From: Chytridium lagenaria
Lineage: Eukaryota > Chytridiomycota > Chytridiomycetes > Chytridiales > Chytridiaceae
Direction: 5' to 3'
DNA: 64,000 nucleotides
Assembly: GCA_025449115.1 (NCBI GenBank)
Contig: JAHLKC010000097.1
Coordinates: 1-64,000 of the forward strand
In this document: one piece after another, positions 20,917-32,421 of the stretch
How positions within the stretch are numbered: position 1 is the stretch's first letter
How the letters are laid out: each line of letters begins with the position of its first letter
Notes under the pieces: generated by a model
What the model saw: only the letters and a program-made list of their open reading frames with translations
Told to the model about the DNA's origin: nothing
Databases searched by the model: none
Program-made: the position numbers and the translations under genes

Positions 20917-21927
20917 TTCAACCACCAGATAGTCGTGATATCAGTATCAATCCCTCATACTTCACCTTGGAACTGGTTTCCAGGGTTAGCCCTCTTTTCG
21001 TATTCTACCTATTCCTTTCCTAATACTTTTTGTGCTCTCATTTTACCCAACCAAAAAAAGACCTCAAAAAAGAAAGAAGGCCCTGCACTTATTGTTCACC
21101 ACTCCTCTACTCAAAAGTTGTTTTACCTCATCCCTCTTTCTCTGTTGTACATCTGAACATATCTGGTCCCCCTTTATATACGGGCACCCATGTAATTGAA
21201 TAGAAAGTCTTATCCCCTTTAAATCACGTTAAACGTATTTTGAAACTTAGCGGGATGGTCAATTGACCAGCTTCGAACATGTATTACTTATCTAATAGAA
21301 AAGCTCGCCCGCAGCCGAAATACTATTTTTTAAAAAAATACCTGTTAATTAATCATGCGTGTTTGTTTTGTTATTCTGTCGCTGTAAAATAGAGAAGTTT
21401 CTAGCAGTTTTTAATCGTAAGTGACGCACCTCCTCTTTCTTTTTCTTACCTCTCACAATAAACTTGGAATCATCCTCATTTTTTAAATTACGGTGCAGGA
21501 CGTCTCTCAACATCCTCGACAAAGTAGAAAAACATCATCATTTCCTCCTTAACCACGTCTTCAAAGTCTGTGCCAACGGTGGCGGGACTGTGTTGTACTA
21601 AATAATTATTTTAAAACGATTAGATTTACGTGTTCAAGTAGATGGGCGATCTATGACAATAGCTTCGTTTTATGGATAAAACAACTATGCATGAACAACT
21701 AAACCCCACTTATTTGACCCTTAGCCCATGTTGACATCCGGAGGAAAGTCCTATATTGCTTTGTAAAAGGCGATCCTTTGCTCTTTTCTTTGTTCGTTTA
21801 AAAAAAAGGAGAAGGAGTGCAACTCTCACCCACGATCGCTTCAAAATACTTTACTCCTCAACTTCATTCCAGCATCTCACTTGAGTCTCCTCTCGACCTC
21901 TTCCCTCATTCAACCATCATCTACACT
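20917..21927. other. Intergenic region
   Basis: No supported gene. The right part (from about 21640) resembles 23150-23418 in short blocks ('GGGCGATCTA', 'CATTCCAGCATCTCACTTGA'), so the duplication of the following gene pair includes promoter DNA. Confidence 0.55.
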
Positions 21928-22595
21928 ATGTCATCACTTTACAACGCCTTGTTGGTTTCCAACACCATTACCCAGGACACCGTGGACACCTGGTCCGTCA
22001 TCGGTAAGAAGAAGCTGAATGGAAAGGCCTTGTGGGCTTCCGAAGGTACTTTACACGAGAAGCTCCAAGAAAGACGGGTGAGTAGTAGGCGTTTCAGCCA
22101 GTTTTCCTTGTGTCTGTATTGACGCTGGCCCCGTAGGTCCTCCGCGCATTGCGTAATGCCAAGTTCTCAAAAGCGGTCAGCGACTCCACTGATACCACGG
22201 CTCCCGCTGCCGAAAAGACTAATGAGAGAGTGATTTCACCTGCTGAAGAAAGCAAACCGGCGCTTACCGTCAAAGTCGCGAGAGGCAACCCTACAGACCC
22301 CACCAAAACGTTTGCTGCAGCCGCACGAGCTGGTTTGGAAGCCATCGCTACAATCACCCCAACTCTTCCCATCCAAGGATCTGTCACTCTCTCGACTTTT
22401 AACCCGATCTCCAAAGCAAGGATCGTCAACCCCCCTGCCGCCAAGAAGGTCCGCACTGTCCAAAACCGAGGACAAAACTACAACCGCTACAGCAACCACA
22501 GAGCGGTTCACGAGTCCCGCTCCATGAAAGAGACCCTTCATATGCCAACTGAGGATGGATGGACCGTCGTCGTTAAGAAGAGCGGCAGGCGTTGA
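21928..22595 (+). CDS. Unknown protein, paralogue A of a tandem pair
   Basis: Exons are 21928-22077 and 22137-22595, phase 0, with an intact frame of 202 aa. The N-terminus 'MSSLYNALLVSNTITQDTVD' and the following 'TWSVIGKKKLNGKALW' are strongly conserved in the copy at 23419. A basic, Ala/Pro/Thr-rich middle carries 'KTFAAAARAGL', and the protein ends in 'EDGWTVVVKKSGRR'. There is no signal peptide or membrane segment. I recognise no family. The conserved ends and variable linker suggest a small adaptor or nucleic-acid-associated protein, but this is a guess. Confidence 0.75.
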
Positions 22596-23418
22596 AAACA
22601 GAAAAGGCTCAAACATGCCCTAACCCATTCTTTTGTTAATGTATGAAATTTAGCTTCCCCTTATACTTTAAAACGACACGTGTATCATTAGAAGAAAAAA
22701 AATAAAATAAACAGTTGAGCAGAATATGAAAACGTTTATTTTTAACTGAATATGAAGAGCATAAGACGTGGGTATCCTCTTGATTATGTCTAACAAATCA
22801 ACAACGTAAACGCTTTTGTTAATATCTTAATACATCACGTTAAATAAAAGGTAATGTTCTAATAGTTTTACTTGAGACGTTGACGCGAAAACTATATATC
22901 ACGTCATTGTTTTTTTATCGTCTGCTGCAGTTCTTTTTCCCGTCAACGTTCCAGGCGCCATTCCCATCAAAAAACTTGTGGTGTAGGATGTGTTTCAATA
23001 AACTTAACTCGAACTAGGCAAAAATCGCCTAAATATTGGTTTTTTCCCTTCAGCACATCGCACCGACTATGACGTGTGTGGTCCAGCCGTTGTGGTCGGG
23101 ACGGTGATGACGGCATTCTCAGTGAATTCTTTTCAAACTAGAGATTTACATGCGTTAACTAGGGCGATCTACGACAAAGGCACACACGCTGCTGCCTTTT
23201 AAACTAAACATTCAATCCATGCATGCTGACATGCGGGATCACTTTGGGACGTCTATTGTTTATCAAGCGACGATCCTTCCTTAGCAAAAGGGAAAGAAAA
23301 GAGTTCTACTTTCGCCCACAATCGCCCAAAAAGACTCTACTCTACAAACTCATTCCAGCATCTCACTTGAGCCCTTCTTCAACCACTTCAACACCTCCAT
23401 CCAAACATCAGCTATACA
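22596..23418. other. Intergenic spacer of the tandem pair
   Basis: No gene here. The last 250 bp share short blocks with the promoter of paralogue A. Confidence 0.6.
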
Positions 23419-24110
23419 ATGTCCGTTTACAACGCCTTGTTGGTTTCAGACACCATTAACCAGGACATCTTGGACACCTGGTCCGTCATCGGCAAGAAGA
23501 AGCTGAACGGAAAGGCCTTATGGGATTCCGAAGGTATTCTTTACGAGAAGCTCCGAGAAAGACGGGTGAGTAGCAGGCGTTTTAGCCAGTTTCCTTGTAA
23601 CTGTGTTGACGCCCCGTTATTTAGGTCCTCCGCGAACTACGAAATGACAAGTTCGGAAAACCAGCCAATACCTCCTTTGCCAATACCACGGCCCCCGCTG
23701 CCGAAAAGCCGGATGTAAGAGCACCTTCACCTGCTGGCAACATTGCGTCAACCGTGGAAGTCGTGCGAGGCGATGTCGCAAAGCTGATCAAGAAAGTCGA
23801 GCAAGTCGACGCCGCAAAGCCCATTAAGACGTTTGCCGCAGCCGCGCGAGCTGGTTTGCCGGTCATCGCTACAACCACCTCTGCTCCTCCCATTCAAGGA
23901 CCAGTCGTTCTTCACATTTCAGACGCAATCTCTAAATCCAAGATCGCCAACATCCCTACCGCCAAGAAGGTCGGCCCTGAACACCCAAGGAAGAGCTACA
24001 GCCGCTCCCGCAACCACAAAGCAGTTCGCGAACCCAGCCCAAGAAAGACACCCCAAACGCTTACCGAGGATGGATGGACCGTCGTCGTTAAGAAGAGCGG
24101 CAGGCGCTGA
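23419..24110 (+). CDS. Unknown protein, paralogue B of a tandem pair
   Basis: Exons are 23419-23565 and 23625-24110, phase 0, with an intact frame of 210 aa. It starts 'MSVYNALLVSDTINQDILDT' and ends with the same 14 residues as paralogue A, 'EDGWTVVVKKSGRR'. The intron sits at the same codon (after ERR) and its 5' half is nearly identical to that of A, so the duplication is recent. The middle is Val/Lys/Ala-rich and diverges more, while 'KTFAAAARAGL' is kept. Function unknown. Confidence 0.75.
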
Positions 24111-24425
24111 AAGCAGAAAAAAAATGACGAAGTAAAGCCTATCATCTGATCGATTCCCGCAGGAACTGAGCCACCTCTTTTACCTCCAAAAGTACTGTGA
24201 ACTAAATGCAATAGAAAATAAAAAGAGTTGAACCAGAAATATGCAATCTTTGTTTGCAAAAGTTTAAAAACATGGAGATGGAGACAGGCAAGAGGAAATA
24301 GACAGGGGATTAATAAAAAAAAAACTAAATAATTTCATCTGCGACCCAACCCACAAGTGCCCTCCCTTATCGAAAAATAAAAAAGGGTGTGAAGAAAGCT
24401 TTAAAAAGAACCTATAAACGTTGGC
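24111..24425. other. Intergenic region between converging genes
   Basis: No gene is visible; it holds the 3' ends of paralogue B and the amino-acid transporter. Confidence 0.6.
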
Positions 24426-26446
24426 CTAATGTCCAATCTTCCCAGATCCTTTACCCTGGAAATCCCTAACGAGAGCCATGATAGCCTCGTATCCACCGAT
24501 GACTCCACCATACACACCGACAAGGAGGATAAGAATCCCGATAATTTTATCTTTCAACGGGCGGTTGCGGAACCCATAGAGGGAAAAGTCGAAAAGAACA
24601 GGGAAGACGAAGATGAGGTTCTAAAATACACATTAGCCAAATTATGTAAACAAAAAGAACGACAAGAACTGTAAAAACGGGAGCATAGAGAAACTCACGG
24701 TATTAGCAATTGCACCCAACAGCGTCATGAAGTCTGCAAAAAATGGTACAGCCATGGCAAACCCACAAATCGCAAAAACAATCGCCACCCTTAAAATCGC
24801 CCTTAAAGTTCCCTCTGCCGCAACGCTCCGTCCGGCTTTTCCCGTAATCCCCAGTCGTCTCTCCATCTCCAAGGAAAACGTCGTGATCAATACAGGGATA
24901 GCGAACAGAACGTGAGCGGTGATGACGGCAATTGCGAATTTAGCGACAGGGCCTTGGGGGAGGTTGTTAAGGATCGGGGAGACAGTGCGGTCGCCGTAGG
25001 CGGCGTAGCCGAGGACGGCAGTGAAGAGGTACATGGCGCTGATGATGGTCATAGATAGGGTTAGGACGAGAGGAAACTTGGAGGGGTCGGCCATTGATGA
25101 TTCGACTTCAGGATACTACATTTACAATGCATTTAAATTTAAAATGTCGTTCTCAAGTCGACTGAATAGAGAATGATAATAAGTAAAAGCCTTACCACAA
25201 AATTGCCGGCGTATGAAAAACTGATGCTGCCAAGAGCAGAAGGGAACAATGAAAGATCAATAAACTTATGGGTGACCACACCAGAGTTCTTCGGGATATC
25301 GATGATCGCATACACCAAAACGGTAGCAATTACAACAATGGTAGCAAAGACTCCAAAGGCGCTGCGAAAATTTAAAGGCAATTAAAAATCAAAAAAGGTC
25401 GGGGGAAATCATGATACCTCAAAATAGCAATTTCCTTAAGCGTTTTAAAGATGAGGAAGGGAATCATGATAAGAAGAGAGCTGACAATAATCCAGCCACG
25501 GGTATCGAAGTATCCAAAAAGGATTTCAAAGTTCATTCCTAAAATTCCAAGAGCGTTAGAGCAATTATACGATGAGCGAGTGGTTGAAGAAATCTCACTA
25601 ACCAGATAAAATGAGGTATACAATGGGTACGCCTAGATCAAAATTACAGTAAATTCAATGCTCAATATTGTGAATAATAAACGAAACATAAGGTTTTACA
25701 AACCGTACCAAGTAACATCACACTGTTCAGTACTTCCACAACAATCTTTCCTATATTTCCGAAAGCTTTTTGTCCAATATGAGGGAAGCCCTTTAAGCGC
25801 TCAGATCTATCCCGCGAGCAAATATGTTCAATACAAAATCAAACGCTCATATAAAGCCTTACCCATTGATATATAGGCACTTCACCAAGAGCATGCCCGA
25901 GTACTGATTAGCCCATGCTGAAAAAAGGATGACGAGAACTCCAACCCATCCACTCTGATTCAATGCAAATGGTAATTGTAAAACGCCGGATCCCGCTATC
26001 ACACAGCTGTTACAATATATTAAAAATAGGTCAGCAATCTATTAAGCCTAACAACAGGAAAAGACAAATCCATACATGATATGATATACCGCCTCCGCGA
26101 CAGAATTTCCGTGATGAGCCGAAACATCCTCGATAGGAATTCCGTCTGGTTGGTCGCCTTGCGCCGAATCCGAGCCTTTTAAATTGCAAGTAAGCACTTA
26201 TGCCTTAGATAAATCCAAAACCGGCAACTTTGCTAGTAGCGCACATATACGCCGCACAACCATTACAAACTCCGTACCTTGACGTCCTTGCAACAAAGGC
26301 GCAGTATCATGCGTTTCCCCTTGCAGCACGCTCGACTGAGATGCCTGAAGAACGTTCTCCAGCGACCTCCTTTTTGCGGGATTCACAGGTGTGGCTGCGT
26401 TCCCCGTTGACGTGGAAGAAGTTCCGTATGATGCAAAGTTGGACAT
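24426..26446 (-). CDS. AAAP-family amino-acid transporter (vacuolar/AVT-like)
   Basis: Nine exons fit exactly: 26446-26278, 26175-26076, 26006-25863, 25806-25709, 25632-25603, 25538-25418, 25361-25196, 25115-24699 and 24620-24426. They total 1440 nt, or 479 aa, with every phase matching. An N-terminal cytosolic stretch of about 90 residues precedes 'IAGSGVLQLPFALNQSGW', the family's first membrane helix. Later landmarks are 'FPSALGSISFSYAGN', 'YPEVESSMADPSKF', 'AVLGYAAYGDRTVSPILNNL' and 'FALYGFRNRP'-like C-terminal helices. About eleven helices are expected. The family moves neutral amino acids with protons, often out of the vacuole. The direction and substrate here are inferred only. Confidence 0.92.
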
Positions 26447-27872
26447 TTCGAAGTCGGCAGAGGTCGGTGTAGTTGATGATGAAGTGAATTCTGATGGAGA
26501 AGCCAGATCCTTGTTGCTCCTCCTTGAACGGAGGGGGTTCAGGATGTGGTTTTGGTGGAGTTGGGAAATGGGGACAGGGATGACAGGCGTTGATGAGGGC
26601 GTTGATGAGGGTATCGTTGCAGGTGTGCCTGTATGCTATGATCGATGAGGAAGTGTTCGCAGTTGCGAAGTCAGGTGGGGCCGTTTGAGGGGCGGAAACG
26701 GGATAAGATTTTAAATTAGTGTCAAGTTCAATGCAGGAGGGCAGCCCGCAAGGATGCTGTCACACGAATATCGCAATATCCCGTCTTTTGTGAGGAATTC
26801 AAGGGCGAGACGGAGACAGGTCGATGCTATCTATTTATGCCGACGCGGTAAATTACCTTATGCATGGGCGAGCACTGCAGTCTCACGCGGGGAGTGTGTC
26901 TGGAGGTTGTTTCCTTGCTTGCCTTTGACGCTGTGATATGGGATTTGTGTCTTCTTCTGATCTTGTGGCCGGGAGCCTCTCACAAAGACCACCAATCCCA
27001 TAAGCTTTGACTTCGACATGAGTGAAATTGGTTATCCCCACTTTGCGTTTTCACCAGAGTTCCCCTTAATAAAAAAAGGGAAAATGACGACGGTTATTTG
27101 TATGGGAGCAGATGGGTCTGGCGCAGTGGTCAGTCAACGGAAATAGTTGCGAGCTTAATTAATGACATCTCACATACAACGAGCTTTGAATATGAGGGTA
27201 ACCCGCGAAGATTCCATGACTATTCGTTTATTTCATACTTTTGAGCTCATAAAGAACGGATGAAGACAAAACAAGAGTAGGTTCAGTGGATATCTGTTAT
27301 ACATCAGAGTGAGCAGTGTGCACTATAACCAGTACAAAACCGATGAGTTTACAATGTATCCATGATGGCGTACCGAGTGAGGCACGCCCCTTCCTCCCCA
27401 TTCTCAAGGATACACTCTTTCGCTTCCCCTTCCGATCAGCGTGACCTCTGCATATTAAATAGTTAGGGCCACCACCGTCTTTATATTTTTTTGCTTTGGC
27501 TTGGGCAGTGAGGGTAGCAGCACCCCGAAAGCAAATTTGTCGGCCCGTTCCTTGAAAAAGCTTACACCAACAACTGCCAGACAGATGCCCTCAATTGCTC
27601 CCGTCGAGACCGTCTCAATGTCGGCAGCAAGAGTGATCAAGGCAGCGGAGTTCCTTTGGCCGAGGAAAAAGAACGAGCAGGGTCCAGACCCCAAAGTGCC
27701 AGCCCAACTCCGACAAAAAAATTCAGTGTGCTCTGCTTTGCGCTCGTCAAGTCATTACAAACGGAAGAGACATCGTCAACACCAAGCGGGCGAATCGTCT
27801 TCTTACAAAAGCTCTCTCACTACCCAATCCACTTCATCATCCACCATACCTTTCCCTCGTTCCTCAAAAGCC
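26447..27872. other. Intergenic region between divergent genes
   Basis: It holds the upstream regions of the amino-acid transporter (minus) and the F-box/ankyrin gene (plus). The open frame from 27501 runs in frame into the F-box gene, but its extra residues are basic low-complexity sequence and probably 5' UTR. Confidence 0.5.
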
Positions 27873-29873
27873 ATGAAGGCGCAGCTCTTGGGACTCCCAG
27901 TTGAGTTGCTTGCCAGCATTGCCACTCACCTCCACCCACATGAGCTCGTCAAACTTCGCATGGTTTGCAAGCACTTTTACGAAAACCCTTTCAATGACTT
28001 TGAGTTTGCCAAACGCAACCTGCTGGCGCAACGCAAGACGAAACTCGTCTTTTACAGAAAGCTACGCTTCGATAAGCTGGGAGTCAACTACCGAGCCGCA
28101 TTCATCTTTCTCGAGGGATTCTGCCATGAAAATGGTAGTCTTCAAACTATGTGCCCAGAGTTTCGCCTTTTTTCAAGCTCACGACTTCGCCCCTTCCCAA
28201 TGCCAGACCAGCGCGACCTCGCAGATGCATTGATGAAAGCAGTCAAGGCTAAACGACGCATCCCAAACATCTGCGAGTCATGCGCAATCTCTTGGCTTGC
28301 ATCCACAACCTTTGTTGACCATCTTCGGGACCTTCTTCGGGAATGGCGGGATGATAAGCTTGATGCCAATTCGTTGCAGCTTGGGTTGCAACAATCTTTA
28401 AAGTACGGCACCACAACTATGGTTGAGCTTTTCATGGAAGAGCAACCTCCATCACATCCTGTTGACTCGCTGCAGGTTGCCGTCGAATGGGACACCCTGA
28501 TATTGTTCAATATATCATGACAAAGTGGAGTTTGGACAAAGTTTCGCTTCCATATTCGTCATTAATATCGGCTGCAGGCCACGGGCATGCCAGTGTTGTC
28601 AAACTTCTCTTGGAAAAGGGCCGCTTGATTGCTGGGGCAGCAATGGATGCTCCATTACGAGAGGCAACCAAAGGTGGTCATATTGTAGTCGTCGTGATGT
28701 TGTTGGAGGCAATGGAGAGGGACGGCCGGAAGGTGGTGCGGGATCCGATGGGAAAACCAGATCTACCGGCACAGCTTTTGGAGGCAGCTGCTGATTATGG
28801 CCACACAGATATTCTACGGCTTTTTGATGCCTAAATTCGCCTATACCTCCCAAGAATTTCGCTCGGCCTTTAGAAGATCTATCGGGAAAGGCCACGTCGA
28901 GGCGTCACATTTTCTGTTGACCAAGATCAATCCTGTGTCAAAAATGTTCTTAAAGAGTCATCGGTTAAGCTACTTTGCTAGTATTGGAAGGCTCGACTTG
29001 GTTCATTTCGTAATTGACAATAATCTAACTACAAAGAAAGAGATGGTGCACGCAGTGAACAGAGCATCGATTGCAGGTCGAGTGGAGGTTGTAAAGACCA
29101 TCCTTTCGAAAGGCAAACTTTGTCCTTCTCTTGATAACAATGCGCTCCTCCTTGCTGCGTCAAAACATGGCCATTGTGAATTGGTTCATCTCTTCCTCGA
29201 GCACCCGTCTACAAGAGCTGTCGGTAATTTTGAAGCAGCATTCGTTAATGCAGCAGGGTGTGGTCAGATGGCGGTGATGCAAATCTTTCTCGAGAAACAG
29301 TTGATTAATCCGAATGTGTGTGGAGAGGAAGCTATTCTCAAGGCCATTCACTTTGGCTGTGGGTTTGATGTTATCCATACCATACTCAACTCTATCACCG
29401 CCAATCGGAGCAAGATCATCAAAGCTGCCCTCGAGGTTTCTTGCTTCATTCCCAACCTCGACATTGCTCGACAGCTTCTGCAGTTGGACGAGGCGGTGGA
29501 TCTTGATAGCCCTTTAATAGAGTCAGCTAAATCTGGGCAAACGTCGATGGTGGCGCTTATTCTCAACAAAGAAGCTTCTGTGAAGCTTGAAACCGAAGTG
29601 CTTTGGAAAGCGTACACGGAGGCGTCGTTTAACAATAATCCGTTGACGGCAAGGATCATTTGGGATTTCGTCAAGGCTAGAGATGCCGAGGCTGATGAAA
29701 TTACGATGTGTGTTGGGATGGAGACTGATGTGCATATGGGGATGGAGGGAAAGGAGAATGGGGAGAGGAGTGGAAGAAAGAAAGCGCGATTGAGGTCGCT
29801 TGATTGGAAAAAGGCTTTTGCATGGGCCAAGATGGATAGGGTGAAGGCATTTTTTAGCCGTCGTTCCCCTTGA
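27873..29873 (+). CDS. F-box and ankyrin-repeat protein, frame broken twice
   Basis: The start at 27873 is chosen because the F-box begins at once: 'LLGLPVELLASIATHLHPHE' and the following 'KLRMVCKHFYENP'. About 500 residues of degenerate ankyrin-like units follow ('SAAGHGHASVVKLLLEKG', 'ASIGRLDLVHFVIDNN', 'LAASKHGHCELVHLFLEH'). Such proteins usually act as substrate receptors of SCF ubiquitin ligases. The frame changes near 28487 (adding a G to TGGGA restores 'VAVEWGHPDIVQY') and near 28815 (removing one T restores 'ILRLLMPKFAY'). No intron is needed. The C-terminal 60 residues are basic. If the breaks are assembly errors, this is a normal single-exon gene of about 667 aa. Confidence 0.72.
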
Positions 29874-30109
29874 TATATGTTGGTTTGGATACCTATATGT
29901 TTATAATATTATTTTAAGATATGTCGCATTCCTATTCTTGTTTTATATTTACATTAGGCGATTCCGGCGTTGCCTCCGGCGCTTTTGGCTTGTAGTTTTC
30001 CTTGAAACCTTGTTTGTTTTTCATATTAGGGTTTAAATTGAAGATGGCACCAAATCGGACTTCGAAAAAAACTTGCATGCGGTGATTTCCAACATCCTTC
30101 GTTTCCATC

Positions 30110-32107
30110 ATGCCGTTGTCGACAGAGCAGAAGATATACCTCGTCGGGAGCTTGACGCTCACCTTCTTCTTTGTGGAGATTACCACTGGACTCGCGACCA
30201 ACTCAGTGTCTCTCATTGCTGACTCGATTCATATGGTAAAGTTGACTGGCTGTTGACCAAGGGCTGACCACGTTCCATCACCTCCATCTCAAAAGCTGTC
30301 GGATCTCGCTGCATTGATAGTCGGTCTCGTTGCTTCTAGAGTAGGCATTTGTGCTACGACATCGTTCATGCTAACTATTGCGTGCTTTTAGCTTGCAAGA
30401 AGGACAGCTCCCCAAGCCACTTTAACGTATGGCTACAGAAGAGCTGAAGTTCTTGGAGCCTTCGCAAACGGTGTCATTTTACTTGCGTTAGCATTCAGTA
30501 TTATTTTAAGCGCCATTGAGAGGTTCCTAAGTCCGGAAGGTACATGCATATATATACATGATTCTTGTTAACACATAATTACTTCTAAGGCATGTCGAAT
30601 CCATTGATTGTGCTTATTGTTGGTACCATCGGTCTGGGTATCAATATGGTTGGAATGTTCGTCTTCTCAGGTACTTAATACCCTTATATGCCCGGATCTG
30701 ATCTTTGGGAAGGTTCCCCGTCTTCCGTAATGGGATCCGTGGGTGATCGCTCACGCTCAAATCACTCCCACTCCCATTCCCATCAAGATTGCTGTATCGA
30801 CCATCACGACGACTCTCACAACCATCAAGTCTCCATTGGAATTTCAACTCGTCCCTTACCCATCTTACCCTCCGGAAACCCCGAACCTCACGTTCCATTA
30901 ACTCCTTTAAGATCTGATTTTCGCGGTCAACCCAGCCATCGCCAACGTCTTTTCGAAGACTGGACCGCTGTCGACACCTCCATGTCTGCATCTTCCCACA
31001 TGTTCGTCATGGCTCTCGAGAACTTTAACACCCCACGACGTCCCCATTCCTCCATTGAACGTGGATCCTACGAACGAACCCGTCCACCCAAACACGCCGG
31101 CCATAACCACGGCGGTCATAATCACGGCGGTAAATCAAATTCTGCTGTACGCGCTTTGTTCATCCATGCAATGGCGGATGGGGTTGGGAACATTGCGGTG
31201 ATTGCCGCGTCGCTTACGCAACTTCTCGCAAAGGGGGATTGGACGCAGTTGATGGACCCGATTATGTCCTTGATTATTACTTGTGTCGTTGTGTATACGG
31301 CAGTGCCGTTGGTTAGGGCGACGGCGGCCGTGCTTCTTCAGGCTGTACCTAATTACGTCTCTGTTGATAAGGTCCGAAGAGAGATTACAGAAATGCAGGA
31401 GGTTTGCTTTTATAACTTTACTCGCATTAATTTGGCGTAGGTTGTAGAGATCAAAACTTTGAATATTTGGGGATTGACGGATATTGAAGCTATTGCATCC
31501 ATTCACGTTGTGTTGCGTCAATCCATTCAAGACCATAATGAGATGTCGTATGTCACGAAAAGGGTGAAGGGAATCTTGACAGCCAATGGTGTATCTGAAA
31601 CAACGGTAGAGATCTCGTTTGACGAAGGGTCAACCTCGCCACACGAAAATATGATCCTTGACGAGCTATATGCTGAAAAGTGAGCTTCATGAAGATAGAA
31701 AGTTATTAAAGTACTCTAGACCTTTGAAAGGGGTACAACATACGAATGTGCACAATCACGGAAAGCATGACCACAAGAATGGGAAAGGTCATCATGGAAA
31801 CCTGGCGCATCCCTATGAAATCCCAAAACCGTCAAGCGAACCGCCGCAAGTGACCCCTAGAACCAGGCATAACCAAGCCAGCGAGCTAAACCACAAAGAC
31901 TGTAAAGGCCATCACGAAAACCTAGCACATCCCAATGAGATTCCAAAACCTGTGGCACCGCCTGTGATTCCTAGAACGAGACACCTTGCTGGACCGGAGG
32001 ACCATAAACAAATGGGAGGTCATCATAAACATGACGCATGGAAGACGTGTGAGCACGGTATCACATCACCGCCTGCTTTTGGAAACACAAGAGTGCTTTA
32101 CATCTGA
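30110..32107 (+). CDS. CDF zinc transporter (ZRC1/COT1-like) with His-rich C-terminal tail
   Basis: Seven exons fit: 30110-30235, 30296-30340, 30392-30539, 30590-30670, 30713-31401, 31441-31679 and 31720-32107 (1716 nt, 571 aa), all phases consistent. The start follows an in-frame stop. The two zinc-site HxxxD motifs are 'DSIHMLSD' in TM2 and 'FIHAMADGVGN' in TM5, marking a zinc-type CDF. The TM4-5 loop is very long (about 150 residues) and His-rich ('NHSHSHSHQ', 'HAGHNHGGHNHGG'). A metallochaperone-like C-terminal domain follows ('VEIKTLNIWGLTD', 'HVVLRQS'). Skipping the last intron (31680-31719, GTGAGC...CTCTAG) would stop at 31683. Using it adds a 129-residue tail with about 20 His. It likely loads zinc into the vacuole. 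Confidence 0.9.
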
Positions 32108-32421
32108 TGATTTCCAGCAGCGTCGTAGTTAGAAGTTGAACATGGGATTATTAAACTTTAAGATTTTAAGGAAACGTGTGATGTTTATGTATATTTACGT
32201 ATATAACCCAAGAACATATATACAAAAACAAATGCAGCAAAAATAAAGTATCATAAACAAAACCCAATTAGTGAAGATTGTAGCTGACTTATCGCTGACG
32301 GTAAAGATCACGTAACCGCGACACCAAAACATTTCCTCCCATCTTTGCGTCAACAGAATTTCCATAAGCAATTTCTCGTTGCTTTGAATCACTCGAACCC
32401 ACCCAAAATCGATTTAATAGC
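32108..32421. other. Intergenic region between converging genes
   Basis: No gene is seen; it holds the 3' ends of the CDF transporter and the RabGAP gene. Confidence 0.6.
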
